In this document: in pieces, positions 51,735 through 63,507 of the stretch
Position numbering within the stretch: position 1 is the first letter of the stretch
How the letters are laid out: each line of letters opens with the position of its first letter
Source of the DNA: Liolophura sinensis
Lineage: Eukaryota > Mollusca > Polyplacophora > Chitonida > Chitonidae
Assembly (NCBI RefSeq): GCF_032854445.1
Contig: NC_088307.1
Coordinates: forward strand, 23,064,001-23,128,000
Direction: 5' to 3'
Length of the DNA stretch: 64,000 nt
Position numbers and translations under genes: made by a program
The notes under the pieces: generated by a model
Databases searched by the model: none
Told to the model about the DNA's origin: nothing
The model's input: the letters and a program-made list of their open reading frames with translations, nothing else

Positions 51735-52369
51735 AATGTTTAACCATTGGCTCTTCTGCAAATCCGCCTGATTTTATTTTCAGCAAGTGTATTTGAAAGG
51801 ATTTACATACTTATGTGTTTTTTGTTTTTGTTTTGTCATACACTAGACCCTCAATATTGCTTCCATTATTTAATGACAGGATTCAAGAGTCATTATATCG
51901 GGGTTGAACTGTCAGTGAAATCAACTGTTTCGACCTCACATCACTTCGGATTTTTTAGGATGTTAAATAGCATCAATTTTTTAATTATCTTTGATTGATA
52001 TCCTTTGACCCACTCAAGATTATTTTACTTACTTAGCGGTTGTCAAGGGCTGTGTGAAGAAAAATTCATCGAATATGGGAAAGGTACAAGGGCTAGTGCC
52101 ACTTCTGTCACACATGTACTTATAGTGCTGTCTGACTGGTGCGTCATGCTGAAGAAATCAGGCGACAAGCTCAACTCATGCTGAACCTACCGGTACTTGA
52201 ACTGTGGGAATTGTGCTGAGAGGCAAGCAAAGGAAGTGGCAAACTTGTCGATCTTGAACTCTGTTCTATCTCTCAAGAGGCGTTGGCTGGATATTGCTGA
52301 AATATCGTCGGTGTGTCGCTGAGCCATGAATCATTCTCATGTGATGTCGCCACGGTGTTACTGTAAAAC

Positions 52370-52865
52370 TATAACCATTATTTCATTGTTAAGTGGTGTC
52401 CCCCACGATATGACACACTATCGAAGTGGTGTAAAGCCATAACCATTTCATTCAGTCTTAAGTGGTGTAACTCACGATTTGACACACTATCAAAGTGGTG
52501 TAAAGCCATAACCATTCCATTCAGTCTTAAGTGGTGTCCCCACGATTTGACACACTATCGAAGTGGTGTAAAGCCATAACAATTTCATTCAGTCTTAAGT
52601 GGTGTCCCCACGATTTGACACACTATCGACGTGGTGTAAAGCCATAACAATTTCATTCAGTCTTAAGTGGTGTCCCCACGATTTGACACACTATCGAAGT
52701 GGTGTAAAGCCATAACCATTTCATTCAGTCTTAAGTGGTGTCCCCACGATTTGACACACTATCAAAGTGGTGTAAAGTCATAACAATTTCATTCAGTTTT
52801 AAGTGGTGTCCCCACGATTTGACACACTATCGACGTGGTGTAAAGCCATAACCATTCGTTCATTC
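52370..52865. repeat. 68-bp tandem array, about seven units
   Basis: Unit: TTCAGTCTTAAGTGGTGTCC, CCACGATTTGACACACTATC, GAAGTGGTGTAAAGCCATAA, CCATTTCA. The TGACACAC positions 52480, 52548 and 52616 give the period. Looser copies trail on to about 53130. Confidence 0.92.
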
Positions 52866-54289
52866 TTATGTGTTATTGAAAAAATATGGTCGAAATAATG
52901 CCGATGCGACTTAAAGAAATATTCATTCAGTCATTTTTATGTGGTGTCTCCGTCTTTTAAAATACCGCCGATATGGTGTAAAAACCCTAACAATATATTA
53001 ATTCTTATATGGCGCTCAAAAGTTTTGGATGAAGTACTGCCGATGTGACGTGAAGTCATAATCATTCTTTCAATCTTATCTGGTTTCCAAGCAATATGGC
53101 TGAAATACTGCGGGTTATGGTGCTAAAGCAATAATTATTGATTCGTGTATTCTTATATGCATGACTTGGACGTTCTAACTCCCAGTCACCAGTGCGTCTA
53201 CACTGCGTGTATAGGAGTGTATGGGTTTCAATATGATCAATGTCAGCAGTTAATTGTATATTAAGTTCATGTGATCTAGGTAAAGGTATAGTATTGGAAG
53301 TTGGCCATTTTATTCTTCTCTTTACAGTCTGAACTTTCAGCCGAATGAAGCGGGGTTTAATTCTTCATTCGGTGTAACGTGACACACAAATAGTGATCCA
53401 TGCAGACAAATTAAACGGTCTTCGCAATGAAATAGGCATTTCGTGCCCAGCTTAATAACATTCTCCGCATATTGTCAAGACGACCGCGGACCTTGCAGAA
53501 AACGCGTCCATCCCTTTTTCATTGAAATGAGTTGAAAGATAGTGCGGAAATAGAATAAACATCTATTCAATCCGTCCCAGAATTATCTGGTATTGAACAG
53601 AATGAGATGTTAGAACAGACGCGCACGTAATACGCCATCGGTTTCCACGGCTGGAATGTCTTCAGATGGCCGCTGGTGATTTGTCCGTCAATTTGACGCC
53701 CTTTTGAACGTAGCCTGGACTAAATCAATGTCCAGTTAATAGAAATAGACGGACTTGACTAGTCATTTATTGGTCGGGTCGTTGGTACCATGTTTGAGGC
53801 TAGGCTTGCAGTGTATGGTCGGGCTCCAGATGTCCGTGCAGTATGAGACGTATACGATTTTCAGGTCGACCCCTCAACGTGAGGACGCGGTCTAACAGCA
53901 CCAACTAAAATGACTGCCGCAAATTTGTTCCTGGCCAACTCAGGACTTGTGGTTGTGATTTCCGATCGGAAATCAAACCGTATCATGTTCGTTGTCAGCT
54001 TTCTTTTGACTCCACCTCACTAGGGCATTAACTTGCAGGAAACAGGAAAACAATATGCGATAAAAGGGGGAACAAATCATACTCTGTTCGTCTCTGATTA
54101 CATTGATAGTGAGGAATCAACGTTCCTACAGCTCTTATTGTGCTGGCAATGTCACATTCACGTTAAGTGGTACACGATGACACTGTACATGTAAAACTCT
54201 CCTGATCATCTCATTCATAATTTCGCCAGCGCCGTATCTAACTATAAGAGAAGGTATCTCTCTGCATGTGTACACAACTACAGCATATA

Positions 54290-54510
54290 CAGAGAGTAAA
54301 ACCAGCACAGCGACAAGAGTGAAATAGTTGAGAAATAGTCACAAAGTAACCGGTGAAATACAACCTCTTGTCAATTTATCTCAGAGTTTCTTTCTAACGG
54401 TTGAGGAAAATGTTTAAAAACTACCTATCCTACACATCCTCGAGCACCATGGCTTAAGCAGAATTACGTATACAAAAAGTGCAGTGATTTTAACAGCAAT
54501 TAGAAAATGT
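54290..54510 (-). repeat. Family B copy
   Basis: GAGAGTAAAACCAGCACAGC, TAACCGGTGAAATACAACCT, GAGCACCATGGCTTAAGCAG. Confidence 0.75.
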
Positions 54511-54716
54511 CCTTCGGTTTGCATCACAACCGTCGAATTGAGGTGTAGTGTGTTCGAAATGTTGCGTATGAAAGTTAAGCAATGCTGACGTTACAAACAT
54601 TTCTTTTTCAACATACAGATTTTCTTAAACAGTAGAGTGAATATTAGGCTCCGTGAAAACATGCTTGGCATTCACGGACTACGAATTTGAACTTTGATAA
54701 GGAATTCATGCCTGGA

Positions 54717-54945
54717 ATATTCATTGTCTGCCCGCCATCATTGAAAACTGATGACCGCTTCTCTCTTCTTTGTTACCGGCTTTATTTCTTATTTGTATAA
54801 TTTCTTACATACCTTTGTCTTTGGGAGTTAGTGTTAAACGTTGTTGTGGAAATGAATCTTGCGATTATTGACTTGGAACGCCCTCTACGGACTACGAATG
54901 GTATGGGAATGTCGGACTTGACGCTTATATTCAAACCTTTTGACA
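54717..54945 (+). repeat. Family C copy, closely matching the one at 56882
   Basis: ATATTCATTGTCTGCCCGCC, GTTACCGGCTTTATTTCTTA, CTTACATACCTTTGTCTTTG, GGACTTGACGCTTATATT. Confidence 0.8.
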
Positions 54946-54984
54946 GACATGAATTATCTTCAACGGACGATTGTCTTCAATGGT

Positions 54985-55205
54985 AGCGCAGCACATTGAC
55001 CCAGGAACCTCTCACCAATGCGGTCATTGTAAGCTGATGTACAGCTTATGCCGGCTTCATTTTCAGTCGTACGTGAGAAAGTCTGGCGGCAATCTGCGGA
55101 TGGCCTTGGGCCATGCCCGATTTCCTCCCATCACAATGTTGGCCGCCGTCGTATAAGTGAAATACTCTTGAGCACGGCATGAAACACCAATCAAATAAAT
55201 AAATA
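54985..55205 (+). repeat. Family A SINE
   Basis: GACCCAGGAACCTCTCACCA, ATGCCGGCTTCATTTTCAGT, GATTTCCTCCCATCACAATG, GAGCACGGCATGAAACACCA. Confidence 0.9.
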
Positions 55206-55599
55206 CGGGGCAAAGTTTACTTAGAGTGAACCAATCTTACAGCTGTATGATAAAGACTACGAGGTTAGTCATTTACAGTACAGTCGCATTCCAGCCGAAT
55301 ACCTTCCGCCCATCATGGCTCCGCGGTCGGCGTATGGTGGGCTCACAGTGGCCGGATCATGTTCTGTTGTATTCGTATGATCGGCGTACAATCCGATCAG
55401 GATTCGTTTATGATGGCGCCACCATGTTACATCGGTCAATCCGAGCATGATTTTATGACGTCACCTTAACTGCTACATATGTATGTTCTTGGGGCGATTC
55501 AATGTGAAAAGTCTACAACAATGTAACTGTTTAGGTGTCTGTAGGTTATTTACTACAGCTACTGAGTGTTCCCAATCTGTACAAGCGTGTAAGTTTAAA

Positions 55600-55800
55600 A
55601 TCTACATTGCACCAGTTCAAGTCCAGTCATTGCTGGCTTCCTCTCCGGCCGTAAGTGGGAAGGCCTTCAGCCACCTGCGGATGGTCGTGGGTTTCCCCCG
55701 GGCTTTGCCCGGTTTCCTCCCACCATAATGCTGGCAGCCGTCGTATTATTGAAATATTCTTGAGTACGGCGTAAAACACCAATCAAATAAATAAATAAAT
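55600..55800 (+). repeat. Family A SINE, well preserved body
   Basis: TTCAAGTCCAGTCATTGCTG, GGATGGTCGTGGGTTTCCCC, GGTTTCCTCCCACCATAATG, GAGTACGGCGTAAAACACCA, AAATAAATAAATAAA tail. Confidence 0.93.
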
Positions 55801-56234
55801 TAAAATGTACATTGTATTACATATGCTCGGTGTATGCGTGCACAATAGTCCCCGACAAATTTTGCGGGAAGAGCAGGAAAACATACTTCTCTTTTACGGA
55901 TTTGCCGTAAATAAATTCGTAACAAACACAGTATGAATACTGGCCAATTCTGATCAGGATAATACGCCCATGGTGGTACCATGAAGGGCCCGCCATGAGC
56001 GTACGATCTTCAGGATGTCAGGATGGCCCATAGGGAGTGGATCAGAGTCCCTGTATGATGGTCGTACCGTCAGCGCATGACCCAGCCACGTTTAGGGGAT
56101 AGTATATTCGGTTAGGATCCGACAGCACTGTATATGCAACCTATTAGGTCATAATATTCACGTTTTACATTTTTTATTCACATGCTTGGTTGATATTTGT
56201 ATGTTGTGGAAACAAGGCTTAAAGCCGCTAAACG

Positions 56235-56450
56235 GGGCCTCCGTGGCCAAGCGTGCTAGTGCGGCGCAATGATCCAGGAGCTTCTCGTCATTGCAGTGGT
56301 TGTGAATTCAGATCCAGCTCATGCTGGCTGCCTGTACTGTCGTAAGTGGGGAGGTCTGTCAACAACTTGCGTATGGTCGTGGGTTTCGACCGCCGTTGTT
56401 TCTGTGAAATATATTCGGGTATGGTGTAAAACACCAATTAAATAAATAAT
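56235..56450 (+). repeat. Family A SINE, full length with a body deletion
   Basis: Head GGGGCCTCCGTGGCCAAGCG and GATCCAGCTCATGCTGGCTG; GGGTTTCGACCGCCGTTGTT shows that the GGTTTCCTCCCACC part is lost. Confidence 0.88.
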
Positions 56451-56881
56451 AAAGCCGTTAAACAAACTTTATACCACTACCAACATTTGGAACAGTTAAT
56501 TCGTGAATTTTGTATTTGTGCAGATCTGTTTCACTTACGACAGATTTGATGGTTGTTTCACGTCGCACTGAAGTCTACTCAAGTAAACTCGTTAGTAATA
56601 GATCTGAGCTTAAGTCTTGAGTCATACTTCGGTAATCTTTTTAACACCTCGTGTTAGTACGAGACAAATATGACGGGGAACACTTCTAAATCAATGTGAA
56701 TACATGGACCGTCCTGTCTGGTGTTTGTGGCATGGCAGTCCAGTGAGGCAGCACTTGAATTATGTCCGCGACGACTCCGCCGTGCTAAAGGGAGACACCA
56801 TCGTGATATACATGGGTGGTTGAGAGTGGCGTTAAACGAGGGGGAAAATTTGCAGCAAAATGGAGTCGATGCCTATTTTCT

Positions 56882-57110
56882 GGAAGTGTATATTCATTGT
56901 CTGCCCGGCATCATTGAAAACTGATGACTGCTTCTCTCTTGTGTGTTACCGGCTTTATTTCTTATTTGTATAATTTCTTACATACCTTTGTCTTTGGGAG
57001 TTAGGGTTAAACGTTGTTGTGGAAATGGATCTTGCGATTATCGACTTGGAACGCTCTTTACGAACTACGAATGGTATATGAATGTCGGACTTGACGCTTA
57101 TATTTGATCA
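56882..57110 (+). repeat. Family C copy, sister of 54717
   Basis: ATATTCATTGTCTGCCCGGC, GTTACCGGCTTTATTTCTTA and GGACTTGACGCTTATATTTG match the sister copy base for base over most of their length. Confidence 0.8.
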
Positions 57111-57904
57111 ATGCACCAATGTCACTGTACATATTTGTACACAAATCAGCACAAATCAGCCTTGTTTGACACCAAAGTTGTCAAAGGTCAAATGTTACAT
57201 TCCCATTATTTTCCTTATACTTTATCATCCATTTCATGCTGATGATTAGGTCTCAGTATAACTTCATTTCCACGTGCAACAATCAGAGGTGACTGAAGGT
57301 TTTAAACGAAAAAAACAAACAGCAAATAAAGGATCTAGTGTATCGAAAACTTGGGCAACATTGTGATATACGTCCGAAATTGTAAAAATACCAGCCACGA
57401 AATTTTCTGACTTCGCTGAAGTTTAAAAGTGAGGTTAAATCTTGGCGTTAAATCAGACATTCGTATACCACCTGCTAACCAAAAACCAACATACGAACAA
57501 CACAAACCAACAACGAACTAAGATATATATGAAACTATGAAGACGAATTCATACAAACAGTCATGGTTGTTGAAAATATTTGCAAATCAAAACCTATCGA
57601 AAGTAGCGTATATATACCCGACTTCTCTTCTTTCTCACTAAATCTGTAACAAAATACTTGCCGTGGAATTATCAGTGTACATTTACATGTGAAAGTTTAA
57701 GACTACCCATACCTTAAGTTAAGAACAGATGCAAAGAGTAGTTTTTAAGCCTGCAGGACAGTTGGAAAATGCCAGTGCTGTACAAAATCAGACCCTTATT
57801 AACTGGTTTAAGCTCAGTAATGATGTCAACACAGGCATCTAATACCTTTATTCCGTTTATGATTTTCGAGAATAAAAATGAAATGCTTTTCTTTTGCCTC
57901 ATGT

Positions 57905-58200
57905 TTTCTTTATACAGGAGAGACAACAGCATAGAAAGTAAACTCAGAACAGTGACTTATGTGTGATAATTGGCAAATAGTTACATGTATTCCGGGTGAA
58001 ATACGGCCTCTTGTCAATTTACCTCAGTCAAGTTTTTGTTTTAAGTGTTCATGTAAATGCTTAAAAGGTAGCAACGTACAAGCCTCCTTAAGTAAAAATA
58101 GTGAAGTGATCGTTTGCAGTTCGAATTTTGTAGACGTCATTGGGCTCAATGATTAATCAAAATACAATCACATTAAAACAATGCGAGGGGCCATGCATGC
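57905..58200 (-). repeat. Family B copy
   Basis: GGGTGAAATACGGCCTCTTG, TCAATTTACCTCAGTCAAGT, TTCATGTAAATGCTTAAAAG, then ACAATCACATTAAAACAATG. Confidence 0.75.
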
Positions 58201-59105
58201 TCCACATATGCTGTCTTTTATTTTACATTCGCCGAAACCGTCACTTGTCTGAACCAAAGAGAGCAGGCATTGTAGAGCTCCGTTTGCAGCGATGTCGACG
58301 ATTGGTCCGCTTCTCTGACAGCCCGTCTCTGTCTTCACATAAGGCCAGGGGGCAACGATCGATTTTTCCACCACCCACTCGGACTATTGACAAATATTTG
58401 AACGGCCCTTATGAAGTTACGAAGCTGGAAGCGTTCTCTGAGCATCGTGTCACTGACGTAAAGACGTTGAAATATGGCACTTAAGGCTTTTGTCTTAATT
58501 GTGGGCTTTCACCGCGAATGTGCTAACCACAAGGTAGCGGAGAGACGCCAGAGAGAGAGCAAAGGGCTTCATTTTCATTAGTCCTGCGAACCTGGTTTTA
58601 ATTGCCTCTTTACGCCTAATTGGTAACAATTGGTCATTAAGGAACACTGCGAGGTAATTGAATTCGGAATTCAAGAATGCTGTAATGACATGAAGAAAGG
58701 ACCCTTTCTGTGATCTTTCCTCGCAGAATTCAAATTTTGACTTGCGTTGAAGGTTTGGCAATTGCTTGCTGTCAACACAGGTTAAATATCTCTGTTCCCG
58801 AACAAATAGTTTCAGAGTTATGATTCACAATAATGCTGTGATATTAAGGTTACGGAAGAGTTCGCCTTTCGTGATGACAAAAGCTGTCGGTTATTTTTTC
58901 TTATTGCGGTGCACAACCAGCACAGTTTTGAACTCAGAGAAGCATAGCAGTTCTTCAACGGTAACGGTTATTTAATCTTCATAGTAGACAGATTCATTCA
59001 TAGGTGTGGGATAAGAAAATAATCTGCTACCTGTATTACCAAAATTGTTGCAAATCAAGATCGGGGTATAGCCTACTTTATCAGCAATTCTAACACACGG
59101 ATGCC

Positions 59106-59399
59106 ATGGTGAGTTACGGAACTGTTATCTTGTGGTCCGTCTGTCTGTCAGTCTGTCAGCTGTACAAGACGGCATTAGCCAGGTCCCGAGGACTTAGGTA
59201 CGGCACTTATCTGGACCATACCCATCGCTTTCACCTGGCCTGGGACGTGGATTACCCCCGGGAAACTGTGAATTTCCACCTAACAGTTCGTGTTGGCACA
59301 GACCAGTGGTTTGGGATGGGATTCTCGGATTATGGAGAGTCCACAAACGCTGATGTTCTTGTCGTGTGGACGAATTCAAGAGGAACACATTTCTTCCAG
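59106..59399 (+). CDS. Monooxygenase exon 1: signal peptide and DOMON start
   Basis: MVSYGTVILWSVCLSVCQLY starts the protein; donor GTGAGT after TTCCAG. RYGTYLDHTHRFHLAWDVDY is the family's opening motif, so the start fits. Confidence 0.9.
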
Positions 59400-62300
59400 G
59401 TGAGTTTGTGAAGTAAACTCAGCAAGTTACCCCCTCCACAAGATTGAAAATTAAATACTCTGGGTTCACAAAATATAAAATTCAAGAAATGATATGGTTA
59501 GAGAGTCCGCCACAATGTCGGGAGACCAGGGATCAACCCAGGTCGGGTCATACCAAAGACTTTGAAAATGATACTTGTTTCGGCCTCGCTTGGAGCTCAG
59601 TACATTCAGAAGTTAGAGTAAGGAAACATGGCTACTTAAAACCGAATATTGAATCGTATACAACCTTTTTTCATTTGCTGAAGTTCATGAGCAGAAAATG
59701 AACGATTTGTATTTAACCTTTTGTAACTATCCTTGAAATCACATTGCTACGTGTAGATGGCGTTGTTGCCTAGATAGCAGAGACATTTCGGGAAAAACAA
59801 GTCACGAGAAAGTGTATTCAAGATGTTTTCTGAAAGGGTCACTTCTGTTTGGATTCTACGATGAACGTGTAAGAATCATGTGTAGTTTGCATGGACCAGG
59901 GTCATCAAAATGGTCAATCCGCTTTATATATCTTACTATCAGCAGTCGCGAATATATTTTATTTCCATATTTAAGAAGTTTTTTTTTAAAACATCTTCAT
60001 GTAAATGCTTACATATTAGCAAATTAAACATCACAACATGTAGCACAATGTCTTAAACAGAATTAGAACAAAATGCAGCGATGTTAAATGCAGTTTATTG
60101 GATGTCTCCGATCTAGAATTACTCAAAATGACGTGTTGTCATTACATTTAACATGCAGTAACATAAAACTCTTTTAAACGGATTTATACCGCATGGATCG
60201 TTTGTGCGTAATCAAACTGATGACTAACAGATAGGAGTATATGTCTTAAAACCAAACTTCTAGACAGGAGGTTCATTTTACAATAAATAAAACTCTCCAG
60301 AATAATGACTGACCATATCGTAAAATGGATTACAGTTACTAGTTCGTAAATGGGCCAAGAATGGATTAGAGTTACCAGTCGGTAAATGGGCTAAGAATGG
60401 ATTACAGTTACCAGTTGGTAAATGGGCTAAGAATGGATTACAGTTACCAGTTGGTAAATGGGCTAAGAATGGATTACAGTTAAGAAAATGCATGAAACGT
60501 GAATAATCCTAGCTGGATGAGGTCTATAACAACTCTGATGGCAAATGTACAAACAGCAAGATGTACAAACAGCATAATGTACAAACAGCATGATGCACAA
60601 ACAGCATAATGTACAAACAGCATAATGTACAAACAGCATGAAGTACAAACAGCAAGATGTACAAACAGTATGATGTACAAACAACATAATGTACAAACTG
60701 CATAATGTACAAACAGCATGATGCACAAACAACATAATGTACAAACAGCATAATGTACAAACAGCATGATGCACAAACAGCATAATGTACAAACAGCATA
60801 ATGTACAAACAGCATGATGTACAAACAGCATGATGTACAAACAGTATGATGTACAAACAACATAATGTACAACCTGCATAATGTACAAACAGCATAATAT
60901 ATGCGGCAAGTTACCAACACGCCGCTCCGCGAAATATAGAAAATATCTAGTTCAGTACAGTAACAGCTTAGTTTAAAAATTCCAAAAATCTACTTACCGT
61001 CGGACTTCGTCCTTATTGCTCTACAATATTGTGGTTTGAACAGTGATTTTGTTACGACATTGAAAATAAAGTCTTTGCCTCCAGTTGTACTGTTTTTTGT
61101 GTTGAACGTTGTTTTTAGGAACTGTCCTTGCGATTTTTGACCTGGAAGGTCTATTTTGACGCCTAGATCTGTGGCGTAAATTACATTACATTTATATGGA
61201 ACCAAGGTTCTTGCAGAATAATTGTGTCCTAAATGCGAGGATTTCCTAATGGGTCAAAATGGAAGAAACCAGTAAATAATATAATTACACATATTTTTTT
61301 CTCTGTTCTTGACGGAAAAAGGTGGGGGGGGGGGGGGGGGGGTAAAAAAATTGATCATTTTTGATGGTCATTTCATAATCACGATTGAGAATATACCGTC
61401 TTGTTAACAATTACGTTTGTCACATTTATAACAGTTTCGTTGTCAATCGTTTGTTCGGCGGAAAACATATGTGGGCTTTTTTCAGGATGCTTATACAGAC
61501 AGCACAGGACGTTTACACATCGACAGGAAGCAGGACTATCACCTGACCGACGCATGGTCACGTGGTCACGAGACAGAGCTCGTGTTTAGCCGGAAGTTCG
61601 AGACTTGTGACGGGGGATACGTCTTTGATGTAAGATTCCACTTTGTTAATTAAAAAAGCACAAGGGAAATAAATAAATGAAATAAGTATAAATTAAACTA
61701 CCTGTAGAGGGAGACTATTGGCACCCACCAGAAGTTTCTGAGTTCTTGATCAATGTCGTCACATGCTCAGTTTAAACTTTCGATTCGGCTTTGCACCAGG
61801 AGGTATATCAGGGCGGTGGTTTTCATCGAGTACAACCTGTTTCCTCCACCAATAACTTAGATCGCAGTTATGTAAGTATCATTTTTTGAAAAATATCCAC
61901 AAATTCGGAATATCTGCTGTATGGCCTATTGTCAATTTACCAAAGTCAGGGCTTTATTCTAACTGTTCGTGTAAATGGTTAAATAGTACACGCCTCCTAG
62001 CACTATGGGTGAAGCAGAATTATGTAAAAAAAAAATCAAAATATGCAGTGATGTTAAATACAGTACATTAGACGTCAGTGCTCTAGAATTACTCAGAATG
62101 TAGTAGTGTTATAACATTTAAACACATTAAAACAATACAAAGGGGCCACCCTATCAGGTGAATCCTGGTTTATGCAGGAATACAATATAAAAGATTACAG
62201 CCTAGATCGTAAGACTGGAGCAGCGACAACAGTGTGATAGTTGGCAAACCGAAGAACAGACCGACAAAGAGACAAGCAAACGTTCAGGCCGATTTCTAGA

Positions 62301-63507
62301 GAGCCCTTTGTCACAGCTGAAAATATGTTTTCGTAGCTTTTTCTTGCATGTGTCGAAGAGTTAATTTAATTTTATTGCTAAGGCAGATAAATTTACCCAC
62401 ATTCGGAGCATTTTTCTCAAAAGAGGTTTTCCAAAATAGAAGATTTTTTCGTAAAAATGTTGTACAGTTTTTAGTCAGATATTAAAATCTATAGAGAACC
62501 GGCGTATCCAAGACACTTGAATTCCCGGAGAACAAAGTCAATAACGCTCGCCATGCCAAGTGTTCCACTGTTTGCCAGGCGTCTCGGCTTCTGCTAGGGC
62601 AATATCCGGCCTGGAAACGGATCCGGAAACATATGCTCGCTCATGCGTGCTCGCTGTGCAATATCACGTTTGTTTTTCTCGACAAATGGCCTCCAGTGTT
62701 TTCATTAAAGGAGAAGCGTGATAAATTGATGAGAACAGGTCTTCCTTATTGCTGTGCCATTAGTGGAACATTCGTCTCCAGGAAGGCCCATACATGACCA
62801 ATTCATGATGCGATCATCGATTCATGAGGACATATTGTCATCGCCGTTGCTATCGTTATTCTTACGGCTGTGCTTTCTGCCCATAGCCGTCTTTTTTGGT
62901 ACAACGACACTCCTGTGATTGACGAACACCTTGTACAGGATTCATCTTCAGGCAGTCTAAAACTCTAATTGTATAGGATGATGCATATGTGTAGGTACCG
63001 ATATCATTTCCTTTTGAAAATCGGTTAGTACATGTCTTTGAATCATTCACCTAATGCATTGTTCGACTACTTCGTCAATGACAAATGAGGTTTCCAGGCT
63101 CTATATTCAATCTCGCTAGTCAGAATGCATCTTTTAATTAAAAAGTTTGCTAGGTGCCTGACAAAGGGCGGTAGTTTACACTTGGCATTCCGGTTTTCCT
63201 CCACCAATATGTATTAATGTCGTTTCTGCACTATGACATTAAACATCAGTCAATGAAGGAAATAAAACATGGCAAAAAATATTCCAGTACTGCGTTTAGG
63301 AATTTAAATCGTCAGATATTTGATCTTTCTCAGAATGGAACCACCCATATCATCTATTTCGTCGGCCGTGGAAATCCTAAATCCGTTTCCGGTGTCAATG
63401 TGACGTCACTGCATCCGGGACTTCAACGCGTGCAGCTTCTGAAACCTGATATACCGACCCCTTTGTTGCCACGTGACACGTGGACATTTGATATACTGGC
63501 GCCAAAG
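59106..63507 (+). CDS. DBH/MOXD1-like copper monooxygenase, first three exons, 3' end beyond window
   Basis: Exons 59106-59399, 61486-61629 and 63334-63507 (98 + 48 + 58 codons, all phase 0 joins). Residues 1-25 are a signal peptide. From about residue 35 a DOMON domain follows: FHLAWDVDYPRETVNFHLTV, GMGFSDYGESTNADVLVVW, then DAYTDSTGRLHIDRKQDYHL, FSRKFETCDGGY and NGTTHIIYFVGRGNP, matching the N-terminal domain of dopamine beta-hydroxylase and MOXD1. The copper-binding catalytic domains, which start at a TYWC-type motif in the family, would lie right of 64000. The family hydroxylates phenethylamine-type or still unknown substrates in the secretory pathway; which one applies cannot be judged without the catalytic half. 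No defects are seen. Confidence 0.9.
59503..59645 (+). repeat. Family D SINE-like fragment in monooxygenase intron 1
   Basis: GTCGGGAGACCAGGGATCAA, CCCAGGTCGGGTCATACCAA, AGACTTTGAAAATGATACTT, GGCCTCGCTTGGAGCTCAGT. The first part resembles a tRNA B-box region. Confidence 0.65.
60000..60180 (-). repeat. Family B copy in monooxygenase intron 1
   Basis: AAAATGCAGCGATGTTAAAT, GATCTAGAATTACTCAAAAT, CATTACATTTAACATGCA. Confidence 0.75.
60325..60485. repeat. 36-bp tandem repeat, about 4.5 units
   Basis: Unit ATGGATTACAGTTACCAGTT, GGTAAATGGGCTAAGA. The three-divisible length leaves a minus-strand frame (NPFLAHLPTGN repeats) open by chance. Confidence 0.94.
60540..60898. repeat. 16-bp tandem repeat, about 22 units
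   Basis: Unit ATGTACAAACAGCATA with G/A and C/T variants. As 16 is not divisible by three, all three minus-strand frames are open with Cys-Leu-Tyr repeats; none is a gene. Confidence 0.95.
61090..61170 (+). repeat. Family C fragment
   Basis: GTGTTGAACGTTGTTTTTAG, GAACTGTCCTTGCGATTTTT, GACCTGGAAGGTC. Confidence 0.65.
61324..61342. repeat. G homopolymer
   Basis: Nineteen consecutive G, 140 bases before monooxygenase exon 2. A likely point of assembly uncertainty. Confidence 0.95.
61486..61629 (+). CDS. Monooxygenase exon 2: DOMON middle
   Basis: Acceptor TTTTCAG, donor GTAAGA. DAYTDSTGRLHIDRKQDYHL aligns with the DAWTDxxGxxxxDxxQDY motif of DBH-type proteins. Confidence 0.92.
61915..62250 (-). 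repeat. Family B copy, longest minus-strand example
   Basis: GGCCTATTGTCAATTTACCA, ACGCCTCCTAGCACTATGGG, AGACGTCAGTGCTCTAGAAT, ACATTAAAACAATACAAAGG, then CGACAACAGTGTGATAGTTG. Confidence 0.78.
63334..63507 (+). CDS. Monooxygenase exon 3: DOMON end
   Basis: Acceptor TTTCTCAG, donor GTTGGT. It encodes NGTTHIIYFVGRGNP and VQLLKPDIPTPLLPRDTWTF, ending DILAPK just before the catalytic domain. Confidence 0.9.

Larger units (their letters stand above)
51735..59105. other. Intergenic region between the SRCR-Ig and monooxygenase genes
   Basis: No supported exon. It contains the 68-bp array, a B copy near 54290, two closely similar family C copies, three SINEs (54985, 55600, 56235) and a B copy at 57905. 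A hydrophobic frame near 51780-51850 after TTTTCAG was considered as an extra exon but lacks family support. Confidence 0.55.

Noticed and set aside
58140-58484. 114-residue plus-strand frame
   Set aside because: It starts inside a family B repeat and shows no family motif, signal peptide or splice context.
60278-60493. 71-residue minus-strand frame with NPFLAHLPTGN repeats
   Set aside because: Generated by the 36-bp tandem repeat.
60463-60920. Three overlapping minus-strand frames of 123-148 residues rich in Cys-Leu-Tyr
   Set aside because: The 16-bp tandem array leaves all three frames open; none has a domain, splice sites or a unique start.
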